Assembly (NCBI GenBank): GCA_025094145.1
Contig: JALLLS010000111.1
Coordinates: forward strand, 32,442-96,441
Direction: 5' to 3'
DNA length: 64,000 nucleotides
From: Spinellus fusiger
Taxonomy: Eukaryota > Mucoromycota > Mucoromycetes > Mucorales > Phycomycetaceae
The position numbers were made by a program, and so were the translations under genes. Of the stretch, positions 14,367 to 23,961 are shown piece by piece. How positions within the stretch are numbered: position 1 is the first letter of the stretch; each line of letters starts with the position of its first letter. The notes beneath the pieces are model-generated. The model was not told where the DNA came from and did no database searches. It worked only from the letters and a program-made list of their open reading frames with translations.

Positions 14367-14901
14367 TTTCATTAGGGTAATGTTGGTAGAATAGGAACAG
14401 TATAAGAATAATATAAATAAATGAAATATTACTTGTCGTGGTATACCGTCCATGCATTTTAGAATGATGATAAAGATCAACCCTCTTCCTACCCTACAGT
14501 AATAATAAAAAAATAAAAATAAAAAAAGTAAAAGAGAGGGGTTCACTAACACATGGAGAACTCAACAAGGGAGACACCCTCGGAAATATCATATAAAAGG
14601 AACGGATAGTCTTGGCAGTCCTTTCCAATAACAATAGAATGAGGGACAGACGGCGAGCGGTGTGTAGATCACCCTCATTCTTACACAGACAATAGCCTGT
14701 TGAGGAGGACCCAGGCCTGGTATTGAAAACTCAAGGAGCATGGATCAGAGAACTCTATCTGTACAATGTAAATAAATCAAGAAAACAATGCTTTATTTTT
14801 ATTTTTATCTTTGGAACAATAAGATAAACGCAGTCTATTATTATTATGCTAATGAGAATGATGAATGAGAGAGAGAATGATAATGAAATGGTAATACTGT
14901 A
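14367..14901. other. Convergent intergenic spacer
   Basis: The spacer lies between the 3' ends of the F-BAR gene and the small orphan gene. It contains several AATAAA-like signals, for example near 14415-14425 and 14510-14525. Nothing coding was recognised. Confidence 0.5.
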
Positions 14902-15342
14902 TCATGACAAGTGGTTGTATTTGACACCCATGATACGAAGAAAGACGGATTTTGCATTGACAAAGGTTGATCTTGCGGTACGTTGTGTGCGGTGCATAGA
15001 AGAAAAAGAAGAGGTGCTTTCTGATAGATCATCAAGATCATCATCGTCACTTTCTTCTTCTAATAAGTAGCCTGTGGAAATAGGACGTAGTTTTGAGCTT
15101 TGTTTGGAACGAAACAAAGGACGAGAAAAGGTTTGCGAGGTCTGTATATGAGGATTCCGTGGAGAAGGTTTGGAAGAGCTGCGTGCTATCTGTTCTACTT
15201 CCGTGATGGTGGCATAGCGCTTGTTGGACCCCAATGAGCATTTTTGCTTTAGAATTGTCATGACGTGTGATTGCGTGGAGGCTTTTTTTTGACAAAGAAC
15301 ATTGCCAGCTTTGTTATTGAAAGTAGATTTCTGGAAAGACAT
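14902..15342 (-). CDS. Small basic, serine-rich orphan protein (146 aa)
   Basis: This single uninterrupted frame starts MSFQKSTFNNKAG at 15342. It is rich in Ser, Lys and Arg in the first two thirds, then has an acidic patch (EEESDDDDLDDLSE) followed by a Ser run, and ends near residue 146. There is no signal peptide, membrane span or recognised domain. Codon use resembles the neighbouring genes more than the AT-rich desert does, and it is convergent to the F-BAR gene. It is probably an intrinsically disordered fungal protein. It could also be one exon of a longer gene. Confidence 0.5.
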   Translation of the reverse strand: MSFQKSTFNNKAGNVLCQKKASTQSHVMTILKQKCSLGSNKRYATITEVEQIARSSSKPSPRNPHIQTSQTFSRPLFRSKQSSKLRPISTGYLLEEESDDDDLDDLSESTSSFSSMHRTQRTARSTFVNAKSVFLRIMGVKYNHLS

Positions 15343-18145
15343 GCTTTATTTCATGTTTTCTCTTTTACAGTGGGGTTTATAAATAGAGGATTCTTAGATA
15401 AAAGAGGGAATAGAAAGACGATAGATACATATATCAGTAGTCTGCCTATAGTAGCATATTGTATCACTTTATAGCGCACATCGACTCCACTTAATTTATT
15501 CTTATTATGCTGTTGCACGCAAGATCAACTGTCATCTTTGTATCTCAATTCATGGTTGGAATATTATTATTTCAGTAATTATATTGTTATGAGTGTTAAG
15601 TGCGCATATACTATTCAACTAAAAACACTGAATTGTTAAATTCATGGTGTTAAATGATTCCAATATGACTAAATACGTGTGAAATCTCTGTGAATAAGAC
15701 ATTGCTAGACTATTGATTTATTTAAACTACCTTTCTATAACTATTCTCTTTTGTTTGAGCCCATTGATATTGCCGGAATGTATATTAAATTAAGACACTA
15801 TCAAAGAGGAATAGATTACTTTATTAAACAAATGGTACACTTATGAAACAATGAATTAATTCTAGAACCAAAAGGCGGCATAACAACCACTTAACCCTGT
15901 ATGAATAGGTCCATCTGCTGTGAAGAGCTTAGTGTCATCGGGATTTCAAGCTGTTGTATAGATTGCAGGAGAAATTTGAACACCGACAAAATGATTTTTG
16001 TAAACTTCGTTATTGCTGTCCAACCACCCCCCCTCCCTCCCTCCCTCCCTCGCTCTCTCCTTTGCTCTCTCCTTTGAACTTAATTTATGAAAATAATTGG
16101 CAACCTCTTTGAATTGATTAACTTGTAAAAGAATACCATTCTACAAAAGATCATTGCCCCTTTTTGCACTACTACATGTTATTATGTGTTGACTACCAAA
16201 TACAAGAAAATGAACTCCCCATAGATCGTCTTAAGACTCAAGGTTTTGAACCTATTTGTCGATACGAGGATCTATCAGGGCAGTGTGCACTTGTGATCCT
16301 ATTGCGACTAAACTTCTTGAATTTAGTCGCACAACACACTCACAAGTGCTCGTGTGAATGGCAGCTTATATTTAAGCTTCTGTAAAACTTGGCCAATAAA
16401 ATAAAACATAAAAATGCTCTTACTAGTTAGAAGGGTATGAATGCCCTAGAGCTGAACAGTTCCTTGGCATATAAGACTAACTACAGAGGGTAGCCTGTTA
16501 CACTGGTCAATGTATTTTAAATCACGTCTATTTTACTCGTGGTGGGACATGTCGAAAATGCTAATGACAGACGGAACCATTGAATACGATGGCCAACTGT
16601 ATTTCTCCCATAATGGGTTGGATCACATATAGGCGTGGTGTTCCGTCTCCGGAGACTGATATAAACCAGTCATCTTCAACCCGTAGTACTAAATATATCA
16701 CTAATGTGTCCCTGAGGGATAGAGAATTCGTATATTTACAGTTATCAGTAGACCATGACAGTATCTAGATCAGTCAGTGCAGTGGGAACAAAGAGATTGT
16801 TAGAATATGTTGCTAGGTATTAAATGACTTGACTTCCTGGTACACCGGTACTATGTGTACCATGCTTGGTTGGACTGATAGGGTCGGGCAGTAATAAGCT
16901 GTCTGAGATTTGTGTACTTGTCAGTTTCTTATGTGGCTAGATACAAAGTTTTGGTATTGCACATTTTTGACGGCCATCGTCTTGCTGTTGTGTAAGAGTT
17001 AAGGGATAACCTTGTACTTAATCAATAAAAGGATGACATGTATATTACCATGCATCTGATCAATAACAAGTAGCTAACAGCACACTATATTATCATTGAA
17101 TATTTATACATCTATTTGTTTACTTCTTTCTTTTGTACCAACAAGCACACTAGTCTGATTTATTCATACAGAAAGCAGTTGTCTCATATTGAATACTTAA
17201 CATAGATGCTAACATTTTTATTTTATTTTATTAAAAGAAAAATAGAGTTTGAGCCTATTCAATCATCTTGTATTGATATTTTTAAGAATGATAGCCCATA
17301 CCATTCATCTGGTTTATGCAAAACCAATATGGGAAGATAGAAATGAGAACTTTTAAGTGAATACGATTAGATAGTAAGAATAGACAAACAAGTGGACACT
17401 AAAAGTAATTATTTTACTTTGTGTAGCCATTCTGTGAAGGAGATGTAGGGAGTGGAATAAACTGTAATTGTCATTTACTCTAATAACTAAGTACTGGTAT
17501 TTAATATGTTTGATATTTGCATGTTAAAAAATATGGAAAAAGAAACCCTATTCTTGTTTTATTCTTGTTCTCTGGCTATTATCTAAACATAGTGGAGTAG
17601 ATTGTATGCATTGATATCTTAATTGCTTTGTTGAAACAGAAAAAAACTATATTAAGTCAATGGGTGCCACTTTATCATGACATAACACTATAGAATGAAT
17701 GTATATAATCAGTATTTGCTTAGATTTATTCCTCATATCATTTTAGAGATCTTGGGATGTGTATTGATTGCAACCAACAGTCTTTGAAAAGTCTCGCTTA
17801 ATATCCGAACTTTTGTTTATTCAAAATACGTTTTACTAAGTATGAATAAAGTCATACGTCTCAATGAGAAACACTATGGAAAAACAAATAGAACAAGGCA
17901 GCTGTATAAAAAGAGAAGACAGAAGAAGCTAGTTATAAAAACATGAGATATACAAGGGAAAGAGATAAAATAATAAGATACACACTAGACTATAACATAT
18001 ATTTGTTCTCATAAGCGTGTGTTTTAAGCTATCATAACAGAACAGCTACCCAAACAGATCATACCCTTGACCTTTTTCATACCACATTTTTGTCTATAGT
18101 TAAAGTTTAGGCATAAAGCTAGTTTATTCCATGTGCTATTTCAAT
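15343..18145. other. AT-rich gene-free region
   Basis: No supported gene. It contains a C-rich (CCCT)n tract at 16025-16050, a nested inverted repeat at 16287-16349 and a patch of higher GC at about 16500-16960 whose frames are too short and broken to identify. The rest is AT-rich with stops in all frames. Confidence 0.6.
16287..16349. repeat. Nested inverted repeat (two concentric stems)
   Basis: GCACTTGTG at 16287-16295 pairs with CACAAGTGC at 16341-16349. Inside it, TGCGACTAAA at 16303-16312 pairs with TTTAGTCGCA at 16322-16331 around a 9-nt loop. Both stems are perfect. It could be a structured RNA or the scar of a mobile element. Confidence 0.6.
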
Positions 18146-20059
18146 CTACACACCCAAAGATTTTCTGGCCTTTAAGTGATGATGTCATTCCTTTTGAGAC
18201 CGAAAATACATTACCTTCCATGGATCTGTGTTTAAAATTAAAAGGTTTGCAAGTATCTAAATTATTATTTCTTTTTGTGGATACCTCAATATCAAATTGT
18301 ATTATCAATAGAATATAGTGTTTATGAATACAATTGTTTATGAATAATAATATAGCTACTGCCCAAGTGCATTCCTTCATATCAATAGAATCTATACCCT
18401 AAAATCCTTGTGCTTTATTCTTGGGTGATAAATAACTATGCTCAGTAGTATACCCTAGATAGTATTGATAGTATAGAATACCACCTAAGACTGACTTGAA
18501 AGGAGTCTTCACTTGTTTAATAACAATACAATGAGTGTCTTGTGGATTACGATGAGCTCAAGCCCAGATGAAGACACTGCTTGCCTTTTTATCACTAGAA
18601 TAGTCCTTGGTGGTGTCTATCACCTCCTTCTATTGTTTCTTTTTGTTAATAATGGCACATTACCTTGCTCAGTTATACTCATATTGATGAGTACTTGAGT
18701 GTTGAGTTGTGTGTGTAGTGTGCGAAATATCAAAAGGAGGGGAATATCAAAACAAATAATCATCTTTCTTTCTCTATTGTGGTAACGTATACATTTTAGT
18801 CTTCACTCATAAAATTCATAAGTCAAACAATTCATACTCTATTTGCTTTGGGCCTAAAAGACAGTATTAGAAACAATACTTAGTTCTCATTAAATGCTAC
18901 TGTTAATACCAGTTACAATAAGATAGTTGTTAAAGTGATTATTAATACTGAGTCAATGAATGAATACACTGTTCTTAACACGAGTAAGCTTGGCTCTATT
19001 TTCTAGACAATGATCACTATAGTTAACTCTATAAGTTCTATAATAAATATTTCTCAAGCAGTGTCATACTGAAAATACTGTGGGCTTATGGATAACACAT
19101 GTTAAACAATAAATACAGTGATTGAGTTGCAATGTCAGGTTTACCTCTTCCTTTTATCCAACTTTTAGTGTTTAATAGCACAGCCCATAGTCAATGTTAA
19201 AACAGATAGACAGTGAAAAGGTTTCTTTCAAACATATTATCGAACCAAAGAAATAATATGACTTTATTGTTCATGTATTTCTTTTCTTTTTTACTATGAA
19301 TTTGTCTAATTTGCTGTTCTCAAGCAATAGCTATGGCTTTCATAGAACATCCAAGCAGACTGGGAAGGGTAACTGTTCTGTCCTATAGTGTGTATAATTC
19401 TGGTTTTGTATTTCAAGGCCATAGAATTCCATAAAGTGATTTTGTTGTAAAAAGGGTTTCTCTCTTCCCTTGAAATATGCATAGGACAAGAAAAAGGAAT
19501 ACATCTCTGAATTTACTGAAATATTATTGTAGTATAACTTTGATCCTTATAGCTTGAAATACGTATATGAGTAGACCCAAATTCATACTATATAACTTTG
19601 TAAAATATATCCTTTATTCTGTAATAAAGAGTACTCAGGTTATCAACAGGACCACTAGAGAGATAAATGTTTAGAGATTTGGTCTCTAGCAGTGACGACA
19701 AAATAGAGTATTAGTACAAAGGCTAGTCTAGGGAAATCAAAGAGGATACATGAACAGGGACACAACACACGACTTGATCACAACTGGTAACTAGGCAACT
19801 GTTCTTTAAGCAATTCTTTTCTTTCTAGAATGTTGTTGTAGTCTGGATTGCTTTGGTAGTTCTGATTAAGCAAATAACTTGTGAAATTTCGATTTGTTCT
19901 CTTCTGTTTGGATATAAATACCGGCTAATTACACTGTCTGTTTTTCTCCATATCTTCTATCCTCTTTATTTTGTTTGTCTTTGTCTGGCATAAACCAACA
20001 GTTGTGATTTGGTGAGTGTTTGTGCATGTTTATTATGTCTGACATGTTAGTCAGTTTCT

Positions 20060-20742
20060 ATTGTATATTCTTTTACTATAATAAACCCAGTGAATCCGTT
20101 AAAAAGGCAAAGGCAAGGTGTCAGTGCAAGGGTAATACGACACACACATAGAGTACATTAATACATCTCAAACTAATTATTTTTACTGTTTTATTATTGA
20201 AAAGGGGTATTGGTACCTAAAAGGATTGGAGTATAATCTTACCAAGCTGCCAGTTGTTGCTTATGGCACAAGAATAAAAGTAAAAGATGCTGTCAAGTTT
20301 AAAGGCCATCGTATTAGTTTGCCAAGAGTTTAATATCAATCACTGAAAAAGAGACAAAAAGATGGAGATATTCTTCTAGTTGATGTCAATGAGCTCCGAA
20401 CATCAAAGGTAAACATGATTGACCTCTCAACCAATATGAAAAGCTCTGCTAACAGTTCTTTTCTTTTCTTTTTATTCTCAAGATCTGCCACACTTGTAAC
20501 ACACATATCTTCACCGAAGTATTCATAAATTCCAACAGTATTCACGCTTGCTAAGGTTATGGAATTGTTTGGAACAGAGATGTGAATACATCAAAGAATA
20601 TCTATACATTTGCAGAAGAGGTCTTAAAGGGTCACCACCGACCAGTTCCTCTCTGTTGAGAAAAATAGATATTTGTATTCATATTTTACTATATCGCTAC
20701 ATCGAAGGTAGTTTCCTCTGGGATTCAGATATTTACAGGTAA
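20060..20742 (+). pseudogene. Fanzor (eukaryotic TnpB-like RuvC nuclease) C-terminal remnant
   Basis: Fanzors are RNA-guided nucleases related to IS200/IS605 TnpB and carried by eukaryotic transposons (family knowledge). The frame gives LPVVAYGTRIKVKDAVKFKG and SLKKRQKDGDILLVDVNELR then TSK, a probable intron, then ICHTC, the first half of the zinc ribbon. After it come HAC, a stop codon, and GYGIVWNRDVNTSKNI, the usual CGxxWNRDxNAxxNI RuvC-III segment retaining its Asp. Decay is clear: an in-frame stop after PRV (about 20330), the stop inside the zinc ribbon, and a Tyr at the position of the last ribbon Cys. Only the C-terminal third is visible. The tail KGSPPTSSSLLRK resembles the short tail usual after this motif in Mucorales copies. 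The frame ends at the TAA at 20740-20742. Confidence 0.72.
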
Positions 20743-20883
20743 CTTTACCAAATACTCTTTATTTAAGAACTAACATGAATACATCTTAATTTATTTTTGC
20801 TCCTTTTCAAATCGATTTATCATTTTTAAATAATTGTATTTCGACTATTTTTTATATATATCCTAAAGATCTTTAGGTGTGTA
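20743..20883 (+). other. Conserved 3' flank of the Fanzor remnant, candidate guide-RNA-encoding end
   Basis: About 140 nt from the Fanzor stop codon to the terminal motif AAAGATCTTT recur with roughly 80% identity (by eye) in both arms of the palindrome at 39.66-40.11 kb. Shared blocks include TTTATTTAAGAACTAACATG, TTTTGCTCCTTTTCAAA and AATTGTATTTCGACTATTT. Conserved noncoding sequence abutting the transposon end is where guide RNAs of TnpB/Fanzor systems are often encoded (family knowledge). Here this is an inference. Confidence 0.5.
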
Positions 20884-21108
20884 AAATAGGTCTACACAAC
20901 TTTCCTTCAATTGATAATCATTATAAAGACTTTTCAGATCAATCTGTGTTATACATTACCAAAACTATTATTTCTAGGGGAGAAAATTAGTACTTGCTAT
21001 AGCTTGGCTATCTTCTATTTTCATACACAATGTGATTATATATCAGAACACCTTGATAGTAGACATTCACAAGTCATCATCATCTGATTTATTATCGTCA
21101 TGAATGTA

Positions 21109-23961
21109 TCAATTTTTTGTTTGTGTTTTGAAAACTAAAGACACATAATCATCAATGCTTCTTTTCCATGGGCTCACCTGCCCATTCTTTACAATGTATA
21201 TCTCACTCTTGTCATTCATGGAAATTTTATCTTCTTTATCGGAATCCTCTTGTGTAGTCTCTAATAATTGTCTCAAGAACCAAATGTCGTGGCTAACCAC
21301 AATTAAGGCTCCAGAGTACTCGGAAAGTATTTCTACAAGAAGCTCTGCAGTGCCCATATCCAAATGGTTGGTAATCTCGTCCATTACTAGTACATGGGGT
21401 TCATTTTGAAGAATTATGGAAAGCATAATTCTATTTCTCTGTCCACCACTCAAGTATTTTATCTTTAAAAGTACAGTATTCCCATTGACTCCTACTGTGC
21501 CAAATTGAGCTCGACAGTCTTGTTCTGTCATTGAAGGGTGGCGACGTTTCATTTCTTCAATAGGTGTTGATTCCAAGTCAAGGTTATTTACCAAATGTTG
21601 AGAAAAATACCCGATACGAAGAGATGGGTGGACATAGACTTCTCCGGAGCTTGGTCTTAGATTCTCAGTTAATATATTTAAAAGTGTTGTTTTTCCACTT
21701 CCATTGGATCCCAGGAAAGCAATACGGGAGTTTGGCCCAACACTAATAGAAAAGTTCGATATTATACTTTTCTTTTCTTTAGGATAGTGGAAAGAGACTG
21801 AGTTGAGGGAGAGTACTGGACCATGATAACGAAGAGGTTGAGGGTGAGGAACTTTAATTTTAGCTGTCTTTACAGCTTGATCTACCACGATCTGCTCTCG
21901 ACTATCACTGAAATAGCCTGCACGATAACTGACTTTGAACCTCTTTCCATCTTCTGTCTTCTCCATGCCAAGTTGATCTAATTTCTACACCATCACAGTA
22001 CGTTTGTCAGAAGAAGAAGAAAACAAATACAAAAAAGGCTATTCAATATATAAAATATGTTTATATCTTACCTTTCTTCGAGAGTTTACCATTCCATGTC
22101 TCTTGTCATCACCTGTAGCTTTTGCTCTCTGCATATTTATTTGAATACTTGTTAATATATTCTTCCTGCGTTTTTCATTGGCCTACACAATTAAGATCCT
22201 TCATTAGTCAACTATCAAATCAACAGAAACAAACTGACATTCAGTAAGGCTTGTTTTCTAAGCCTTTGTTCTTCTGTGTTTCTTTCCCAACTATCAAAAT
22301 TCCCGGGATGATAAAGCAATTTCTTGTCTTTGAAAATAATTGTCTCATCACAAACAGCATTCAAGAATTCACGGTCATGTGAAACAATGACCATACTCAT
22401 GTCCCAAGTTTTGTTGATGAGATAATCCTTTAGCCATAGAATAGCTGAAAGATCCAGATGATTAGCTGAAAACAAGTGAATATTAGTAAAGTAGGCAATA
22501 TTTATAAAGGACTAAAATCAGGTTACTCACTTGGCTCGTCCAGTAATAAAATATCAGGCTCAATAAACAATGCCTTTGCCAGAGCAATTTTCATTCTCCA
22601 ACCTCCAGAAAACAGCACAACAGGACTGTCAATATCATCCTTGGTAAAGCCAATTCTCCTCAAGATACTGTGTGCTTTAACACACTGTGCATCGACATCA
22701 ATATGTTTACTCTTTTCAAAAACCTGCTTCATTATGTCGTTGGACATTTGTGCATCTATATAGCTTATTGGATCTTTGGCAGCCAATTCTTTGTATTCAT
22801 TCTCCAGCATTAAGAGTTTCTGGCGTGCCTCACGACCTCGAGCTCCAGAGCGTCTTGTGGCCATTTTTGCAGCACTCTCTACTTTCTTCCGAGTGCAGTA
22901 CAGCATAATGTTATGGACAGCACGTCTTAGATCTTCGTTTGGTTTTTTATTCAGCCCAGATATCAATGACTCTCCACTCAATGCCTTTTGGAGTGCTTTT
23001 TGTATATAAAAGAATGAGATCAAACGCTTGAATGAGTGTCTTTATTTACCATGCATATCTCTTAAAGCTGTAGCACTTTCTTTATTTGCTGATAATACTT
23101 CGGATAAAATAGTTTGTTCTTCATCAAATACTTGTAACTGTTCAATATGAAGTATATTAAGATTCTGAGGTATCCCTGTCAATATATCTTCAGCCAAGCA
23201 TTTCATAAGTGCTATTTTCAATTATTAATATATATATTTTAAAAAAAAATACATACACATATAGTATGCTACTTACTTGTTTTTCCTACACCATTTTGAC
23301 CTATGAGGCCATATCGTATAGATGGCTTTATCTTAAGATGTGCATCTGAAAGTAACTCGAGTTGATCGATAGATATATTGACTTGGAGATCAATTTCTTT
23401 TGTCACTGAAGTTGTACGTGCTTCAGTATGAAAACGACTTTGCTGGCAAGTGGCGACAATGACGCAATTTTTTGATGGATTATGATTCTTTATCTTCTCT
23501 TGAGACTTCTTTGTTCGTCTGCTGGTACACACAGTAGGATTTGTAGTGCTGTCATCTTGAATTTCCAATAGAGAAAGGCTTCTACTAATTGAATCCAAGG
23601 TTTTATTTTCTATACCTACTAAGGCTCTCTAAAAGAAATAAATAAAACAACAGCAAATGAATTAATGGCCGATTCAATAATAGCTAACATTTTTCTTTGG
23701 CAGTTCAATGAGCTTATTCTCGTCCTTCTTCAGCACATTGAATAAACTTTTAAAAAGCTCTGTATAGAATGCATTAATTTGTACAGTATCCATAGCTGCA
23801 TCAATTAAGAAGGTCTCTGTAGATTCCCGGATTTCTTCATTATCACAGTGTTGCATATTGTCAAGTATATTTTTCACATAATCTAGAATATCTGTATCCA
23901 GACTAACGTTAAGAATATTTAATTGAGAGAAGAATGATTCCGAGATCAATTCGCTGTTCAT
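21109..23961 (-). CDS. ABCF ATPase, Gcn20/ABCF3-like
   Basis: Gcn20/ABCF3 proteins are soluble twin-ATPase proteins that bind ribosomes and promote Gcn2 activation (family knowledge). Starting at 23961 (MNSELISESFFSQLN), an N-terminal helical region precedes ABC1 with Walker A GQNGVGKTTL (split by an intron), signature FSGGWRMKIALAKALF, DEPTNHLD (split by an intron) and SHDREFL. A linker with EKRRKNI and QRAKATGDDKRHGMVNSRRK follows, then ABC2 with GSNGSGKTTL, signature LSGGQRNRIMLS and SHDIWFL. All introns join in frame, giving about 700 residues and no membrane segment. Oddities are Walker B of ABC2 reading VMDEITNHLD rather than the usual DEPTNHLD, and strong AT bias. It sits alone in a repeat-rich desert and could be a diverged paralog of the housekeeping Gcn20. 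Confidence 0.9.

Larger units (their letters stand above)
18146..20883 (+). mobile_element. Decayed transposon with CACTA-like ends and a Fanzor remnant (copy A)
   Basis: The left end, CTACACACCCAAAG at 18146 followed by ATTTTCTGGCCTTTAAG, and the right end, CCTAAAGATCTTTAGG then TGTGTA at about 20862-20883, form an imperfect inverted pair. The first kilobase (about 18146-19250) is diverged but collinear with the inverted element at 44.66-48.58 kb: matching blocks include GACTTGAAAGGAGTCTT, TAATAATGGCACATTA and a stretch at about 18895-19035 that still aligns at protein level. The last 700 nt hold a broken Fanzor-type gene. That both parts belong to one insertion is inferred from the paired ends. 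Confidence 0.55.

Noticed and set aside
18513..18698. Small conserved frame MFNNNTMSVLWITMSSS with a counterpart at 48192-48007
   Set aside because: Shared because both lie in the sub-terminal repeat of the CACTA-like element. No start context, splice link or known domain supports a gene.
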